From: Micromonospora sp. MP36
GTDB taxonomy: Bacteria > Actinomycetota > Actinomycetes > Mycobacteriales > Micromonosporaceae
Length of the DNA stretch: 64,000 nt
Reading direction: 5' to 3'
Assembly (NCBI RefSeq): GCF_008119785.1
Contig: NZ_VSFA01000008.1
Location: 1 to 64,000 of the forward strand
Of this stretch, positions 59,494-64,000 are shown in pieces (positions within the stretch are counted from its first letter, which is position 1; each line of letters begins with the position of its first letter). The translations under genes were made by a program, and so were the position numbers. The notes beneath the pieces are model-generated. The model searched no databases and was not told the DNA's origin. It saw only the letters and a program-made list of their open reading frames with translations.

Positions 59494-60357
59494 ATGAACG
59501 CGATCACCAGCCTCGGCCCCGCAGCGGCACCCCCCGGCTCCGGTCCCACGGCCCTCCTCGATGTCGATCTCTTCGGCGCTGCCGGGTTCGGCGATCGACT
59601 GATCGAGACGGTGCAGTCGCCGGGGTTCGTGCCGGTGGCACTGGTGATCGCCTTCGTGGCGGGGGCCGCGCACGGGCTCGCCCCCGGCCACGGCAAGAGC
59701 CTCGCGGCGGCGTACCTGATCGGCTCCCGCGGCCGGGTCCGCGACGCCGCCTGGCTGGGCTTCTCGGTGGCCGCGATGCACACCGTCTCGGTGCTGGCCA
59801 TCGCGGTCGCCTGGACCTTCTTCTCCCTCTCCGACCTGGTCAGCCTCGAGCGACTGACCACCGGACTGCAGCTGGCGGCCGGCCTGACCGTCGTCGCCGT
59901 CGGACTCTGGCTGCTGCGCCGCCACCTGCACCGGCGCGGTCACGCTCACCGCCACAGCCACAGCCACGACCACAGCCACGACCACAGCCACGACCACGAC
60001 CACGACCACGGACACGGCCACCCCAGCCCGTCCCGCCCGGGTCTGCTCCTCCTCGGCATGTCTGGGGGCCTGACGCCGTCGCCGGCGGCCTTCCTCGTGC
60101 TGGTGACCGGCATCTTCGCCGGGCGGGCTGGGTTCGCTCTCGTCCTCGTGGTCTGTTTCGGCCTCGGCCTCGCCGCGGTGCTCTTCACCGTCGGCCTCAT
60201 GGCCCTCACCGGCCGCTCCCTCGTGACCCGCGCCGCCGGCTCCCACGGCCTCCTGCAGTTGGCCACCCGGGTGGCCCCGGTGCTGGCCGCCTGCGGGATC
60301 ACCCTCATCGGCGTCGGCATCTCCGCCTCCGCCGTAGCCGGCCTACCCGGCACCTGA
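59494..60357 (+). CDS. Nickel/cobalt transporter (RcnA/NicO type) with His-rich loop
   Basis: A 287-residue membrane protein of the NicO/RcnA type. Helix 2 has AGAAHGLAPGHGKSLAAAY, the family HxxxPGH motif. The central loop (residues about 145-175) is His/Asp-rich, with alternating HSH/HDH units typical of metal sensing or storage. It probably exports Ni2+ or Co2+. About six to seven helices. ATG at 59494 follows AAAGG. Translationally adjacent to the secreted protein upstream. Confidence 0.9.
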   Translation: MNAITSLGPAAAPPGSGPTALLDVDLFGAAGFGDRLIETVQSPGFVPVALVIAFVAGAAHGLAPGHGKSLAAAYLIGSRGRVRDAAWLGFSVAAMHTVSVLAIAVAWTFFSLSDLVSLERLTTGLQLAAGLTVVAVGLWLLRRHLHRRGHAHRHSHSHDHSHDHSHDHDHDHGHGHPSPSRPGLLLLGMSGGLTPSPAAFLVLVTGIFAGRAGFALVLVVCFGLGLAAVLFTVGLMALTGRSLVTRAAGSHGLLQLATRVAPVLAACGITLIGVGISASAVAGLPGT

Positions 60358-60431
60358 TCCTCCCTCGCCGGATCTCCGGCCACCTACCCCACCCCACCAC
60401 CCACACAAAACCCATAGAAAAAGGAGATGTC

Positions 60432-63400
60432 GTGACGACACGACTCCATCCGTTCGTCCGGAGGTGGCGCCGACTGAGCGCCACCGCCCTCGGGCTCGCG
60501 ATGGCCGGCGGCGCGCTGATGTTGCCCGCCCAGGCCGCTCCGACCTCGGCCGTCACGGTGCCGGCCGCCGACGTGCTCGACGTCGCCTTCACCGGCGGCG
60601 CCACCACCGACCGGGCCCAGAGCCTCACCCCCACCATCTGGGGCGCTCCCAGCTACGCCACCGACGCGGCGTTCGGACACGACCTGCTCAAGGTCGACGG
60701 GGTCGACGACGCGGTCTCCTTCGACTTCACCGATCAGTGGAGCCGGCTCTCCACCGGCTTCGCCATCGAGTGCGTCTTCCGGGTCGACACCACCATGCCG
60801 GTGAGCGGCGAGAAGGACCTCTGCTCCGACAAGGAGGCCGGCGGCTTCTCCGTCTACGTCAACGCCGGCAACCTCGGCACGATGGCCCACATCGGCGGCG
60901 GCTACAAGTCGCTGCTGACCCCGATCAGCGGCAACCGCTGGTACCACGCCGTATCGGTCTGGGACGGCCAGACCCTGAGCCTCTACCTCAACGGCCAGCT
61001 GGCCGGCTCCACCGCGGCCACCGGCGCGCTCACCCCGCCGGCCACGACCGCGCGCCGGTTCGTGATCGGCGCCGACGCGGCGCCCTCCGGCATCGGGCAG
61101 GTCGCCCCGCCGGCCTCCTTCGCGGCCAGCAAGGTCTGGAGCCGCGGGCTGACCGCCGCCCAGGCGGCCGAGCTGGCGTCGACCTTCGACCTCAAGGCCC
61201 CGGTCCCGACCGCCGACGTCCTCGACGTCGACTTCGACGACGGCACGCCGAAGGACGACGCCCAGAACCTCGCCGTCACCACCGTCGGCGAGCCGGTAAT
61301 CGCCCAGGACACCGCGGTGAAGACCCCGGTCGCGACCTTCGACGGCGGCAACGACGCCTACGCCTACGCGATGGGCGACCCGCAGTGGGAGAAGATCCGC
61401 AACCAGGTCACGATCGAGTGCACCTTCAAGGACAACGGCACCCTGCCCAACTCCGGTGAGCACTCCGTCTGCTCCGAGAAGGAGTCCGGCGGCTACTCGA
61501 TCGTCGTCTACGGCGACAAGCTGACCTTCGCCGTGTACGCCAACGGCGCCTACCGCAACGCCCAGGTCCAGATCTCCTCCGGCCGCTGGTACCACACCAT
61601 CGGCACGTGGGACGGCGCCACCGCCCGCCTGTACGTCGACGGCGAGCTGGCCGCGTCCGTCGCCGCGCCGGCACCGCTCGGCCTGCCCGGCGGCGCCGCC
61701 CGCAACTCCTTCTACGTCGGCGCCGACGCGGTCAACCAGTTCTGGGCGCCGGCGACGGTCCGCAACGCCCGCATCTACTCCCGGGTCCTCACCCTCGACG
61801 AGGTGAAGGCGCTCAACGTCGCCGCCCTCGGCGACGTCCGCAACGCGGGTGTCGCGATCACCGCGACGCTCCCCGCCGAGGGCGACCACCTGAGCCGCCC
61901 GACCGAACTCCAGGTGAGCGTCACCAACCAGGGCAACGCGACCGGCTGGCGCTACCTGCTCGACGGCGAGCCCGTCCAGGTCGGCCAGGAAATCGGCGCC
62001 GGCATGAAGTCCGGCAACCACACCCTGGCGATCTCGGCGACCGACGTGTTCGGCAAGCCCGTCAGCAAGACGGTCACGTTCACCTCCGACGCCATCCCGA
62101 CGACGGGCGGCACCGACGTCGGCCAGGGCAGCGGTCGGGTGACGCTCTCGGCGATCGCCCACAACCCCGACGGCGGCGAGGTGACCACCACCTTCAAGCA
62201 GGCCACCCCGAGCGTGCCGGTGGGCGGCTTCCAGGGTGTCGTCCCGGTGATGCCGTCCGCGCTGGACTTCTCCTACACCGACGGCGGCCAGATCGGCGCG
62301 AGCCCGCGCCCCGACGGCAAGCTGGCGAACAGCCCGTCCACGGGCAACATCCCCTTCCAGCGGTACGACGTCCAGGTGCCGGCGTCGACCGAGCGCCGCC
62401 AGATCCTGTGGAACGGTGTGGTCGACCCCGAGCGCGCGGTCTCGCTGCACGCGTGGAACGCCACCACCCAGGCGTGGACCGAGGTCGCCACCGCCCGCGG
62501 CCAGGCCGAGGGGGAGACCACGCTGAAGGCCGCCGTCCGGCCCGAGCTGGTCGACAACGGCGTGGTCCACGTCCTGGTCACCGGTCAGGACCCGTTCGCC
62601 GACGACCTGGCGGCGCGCGACGCCACCGCCGGCGCCCCGGCCAACCGGGACCACTTCGAGGACCCGTCGAAGTACGACTTCTCGCTGGCCCACTTCACCG
62701 ACACGCAGTACCTCGCCGAGGGCGCGGTCGGCGGCACGTACGACGACTTCGACGGCATCGACGAGCCGACCGACAAGATGACCATGGAGGAGCAGGCGCT
62801 CTGGGCGAAGTCCTACAAGGACACCGCCCAGTGGCTGGCCGACAACGCCGCCCGACGCAAGATCGCCTACACCGCGCACACCGGCGACATCATCGAGAAC
62901 GACTACAGCAACCCGCTGGCCACCGATTCCAACGGAAACCTGCTCCGCCCCGGCCTGGACGAGCAGGTGACCAAGGAGTTCCAGTTCACCGCCGAGGCGC
63001 AGCGCACCCTCGACGCCGCCGGACTGGTCAACCAGGTCATCGCCGGCAACCACGACAACCAGGGCGGCGCCGAGACCGGCCCGACCTCCCGGTTCAACCA
63101 GTACTACGGCCCCGAGCGCTACTACGAGGGCGCCAAGCAGTGGCCGGCCGAGTACAAGGCGTCGTACCACGCCTGGGACGAGACCACCGACGCCTCCGGC
63201 GCCGTGGTCACCCGCGGTAAGGACAACCAGAACAACTACGTCCTGTTCTCCGCGGGCGGTCTGGACTTCGTCGCGGTGGGCCTCTCCTACGGCGTCACCC
63301 AGGCCGAGGCCGACTGGGCCAGCTCCATCTTCCAGCGCTACCACGACCGCAACGGCATCCTGCTGACCCACGCCTACATCGCCCCGTCGGGCGCGGCGGA

Positions 63401-64000
63401 CGGCCGGGGCGCCAACTTCTCCACCGACGGTTCGCGGGCCTTCTCCAGCATCGTGGCAGCCAACCCGAACGTGTTCCTGGTCCTCGCCGGTCACGAGCAC
63501 GGCGTCGGCACGAACCTCAAGACCGGGGTCGGCGTCACCGTCGAGCACAACGTGGTCGAGCTGCTCGCCGACTACCAGTTCTACAAGATGACCGCAGGCG
63601 AGCTGTGGCCGGAGAAGGTCGACGCCAACGGCAACCTCGACCTCAACGGCGACGGCACCGTCGATCACAAGAAGGGCGACCTGCTGCAGTTCGGCGCCAG
63701 CTTCCTGCGGCTGCTGCAGATCGACGTCGACCGCGCCGAGATGAGCATCGACACCTACTCGCCGATGCTCAACAACTACGGCGCCACCGAGTACGACGAC
63801 CGCAAGCGCTACAACGGCGCCGAGGACAACATGGTGCTGCCGATCGACCTGTCGTCCCGCAAGACCAGCTTCAGCACCGACGGTCTCGTCCTGGTCACCC
63901 CGACCGACACCGTGATCGGTGCGGCCACGGCCAAGTCGGGCTGGCCCGCCACCGTGCAGTGGAGCGGCCTGACCGAGGGCGAGCTCTACGCCTGGACCAC
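60432..64000 (+). CDS. Secreted LamG-domain metallophosphoesterase, partial
   Basis: The frame is open to the end of the window (1189 complete codons). A signal peptide (LSATALGLAMAGGALMLPAQA) precedes two LamG/concanavalin-like domains, residues about 35-255 and 260-460 (RWYHAVSVWDGQTLSLYLNG and RWYHTIGTWDGATARLYVDG are the hallmark strands). A linker follows, then a calcineurin-like phosphoesterase domain from about residue 750: FSLAHFTDTQYL, AHTGDIIEND, AGNHDNQGG and VLAGHEHG, with metal ligands kept. It likely degrades extracellular phosphoesters or phosphate glycans. GTG at 60432 has AAGGAG five bases upstream. The C-terminus is not seen. Confidence 0.92.
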   Translation, partial: MTTRLHPFVRRWRRLSATALGLAMAGGALMLPAQAAPTSAVTVPAADVLDVAFTGGATTDRAQSLTPTIWGAPSYATDAAFGHDLLKVDGVDDAVSFDFTDQWSRLSTGFAIECVFRVDTTMPVSGEKDLCSDKEAGGFSVYVNAGNLGTMAHIGGGYKSLLTPISGNRWYHAVSVWDGQTLSLYLNGQLAGSTAATGALTPPATTARRFVIGADAAPSGIGQVAPPASFAASKVWSRGLTAAQAAELASTFDLKAPVPTADVLDVDFDDGTPKDDAQNLAVTTVGEPVIAQDTAVKTPVATFDGGNDAYAYAMGDPQWEKIRNQVTIECTFKDNGTLPNSGEHSVCSEKESGGYSIVVYGDKLTFAVYANGAYRNAQVQISSGRWYHTIGTWDGATARLYVDGELAASVAAPAPLGLPGGAARNSFYVGADAVNQFWAPATVRNARIYSRVLTLDEVKALNVAALGDVRNAGVAITATLPAEGDHLSRPTELQVSVTNQGNATGWRYLLDGEPVQVGQEIGAGMKSGNHTLAISATDVFGKPVSKTVTFTSDAIPTTGGTDVGQGSGRVTLSAIAHNPDGGEVTTTFKQATPSVPVGGFQGVVPVMPSALDFSYTDGGQIGASPRPDGKLANSPSTGNIPFQRYDVQVPASTERRQILWNGVVDPERAVSLHAWNATTQAWTEVATARGQAEGETTLKAAVRPELVDNGVVHVLVTGQDPFADDLAARDATAGAPANRDHFEDPSKYDFSLAHFTDTQYLAEGAVGGTYDDFDGIDEPTDKMTMEEQALWAKSYKDTAQWLADNAARRKIAYTAHTGDIIENDYSNPLATDSNGNLLRPGLDEQVTKEFQFTAEAQRTLDAAGLVNQVIAGNHDNQGGAETGPTSRFNQYYGPERYYEGAKQWPAEYKASYHAWDETTDASGAVVTRGKDNQNNYVLFSAGGLDFVAVGLSYGVTQAEADWASSIFQRYHDRNGILLTHAYIAPSGAADGRGANFSTDGSRAFSSIVAANPNVFLVLAGHEHGVGTNLKTGVGVTVEHNVVELLADYQFYKMTAGELWPEKVDANGNLDLNGDGTVDHKKGDLLQFGASFLRLLQIDVDRAEMSIDTYSPMLNNYGATEYDDRKRYNGAEDNMVLPIDLSSRKTSFSTDGLVLVTPTDTVIGAATAKSGWPATVQWSGLTEGELYAWT

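Noticed and set aside
60384..63668. A 1094-residue open frame on the minus strand
   Set aside because: It is the antisense of the LamG/metallophosphoesterase gene. The translation is Val/Gly/Arg-rich without family motifs, as expected opposite GC-rich coding DNA.
1..64000. tRNA, rRNA or riboswitch genes
   Set aside because: Reading for tRNA acceptor/T-loop patterns, rRNA-like stretches and known riboswitch cores gave nothing convincing. A covariance-model search would be decisive.

Overview
This window is chromosomal DNA of a high-GC actinomycete. The base composition is roughly 70% G+C. GTG and TTG starts are frequent, neighbouring genes often overlap by four bases, and purine-rich ribosome sites are common. 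A mycothiol-type maleylpyruvate isomerase, a DivIVA-domain protein, XRE-TPR and DUF2637/replication-relaxation proteins and many Tat or lipoprotein exports all fit a Micromonosporaceae- or Streptomyces-like host. I see no rRNA, tRNA or CRISPR array.

Layout. 0-4.6 kb: a decayed IS5-like element (17-bp perfect terminal repeats) abuts and supplies the stop codon of a flavoprotein gene that is coupled to an XRE-TPR regulator; then a three-gene chain of a small cysteine-containing protein, a globin/ferredoxin-reductase and a DivIVA-domain protein. 4.7-9 kb: two lipoproteins and a prolyl oligopeptidase. 9.2-15 kb: a complete gentisate pathway (3-hydroxybenzoate 6-hydroxylase-like enzyme, gentisate dioxygenase, maleylpyruvate isomerase, fumarylpyruvate hydrolase, MFS importer) with a divergent IclR regulator. 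15.5-16.1 kb: a YceI protein with an internal insertion. 17-19.6 kb: the remains of an actinomycete integrative/plasmid-like element (frameshifted DUF2637 membrane protein, iteron-like repeats, replication-relaxation protein). 20-22.2 kb: a secreted beta-propeller and a lipoprotein.

22.3-32.7 kb is the most interesting metabolic block. pxpABC (5-oxoprolinase) and an FCD-type GntR regulator run leftwards. An M20-like protein lacking three metal ligands, a polyamine-type ABC importer with both permease halves fused, and an N-acyl-D-amino-acid deacylase run rightwards. Two identical 13-bp copies of a FadR-type operator lie about 65 bp upstream of the two divergent start codons. I infer a regulon for import and breakdown of an acylated, pyroglutamyl-type or D-amino acid compound. 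At 32.8-34 kb a plasmid-type HTH protein gene carries three 22-bp repeats and DnaA-box sequences inside it, a candidate replication origin.

34.3-47.2 kb: a 1463-residue subtilase with HAF repeats, a TrmB/LuxR-like regulator, proline catabolic pruA, and a six-gene operon (amino-acid ABC importer, acetoacetate-decarboxylase-family enzyme, GntR regulator, SDR). 47.2-56.1 kb: MarR and a phosphodiester glycosidase-like protein, TetR with a textbook promoter driving a VOC and a DHFR-like protein, an exported amidohydrolase, a membrane protein split by an in-frame TAG, and an SDR. 56.2-64 kb: a secreted zinc metallopeptidase, a secreted protein plus Ni/Co exporter pair, and a LamG/metallophosphoesterase gene that runs off the end. 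Several perfect long hairpins mark convergent gene ends.
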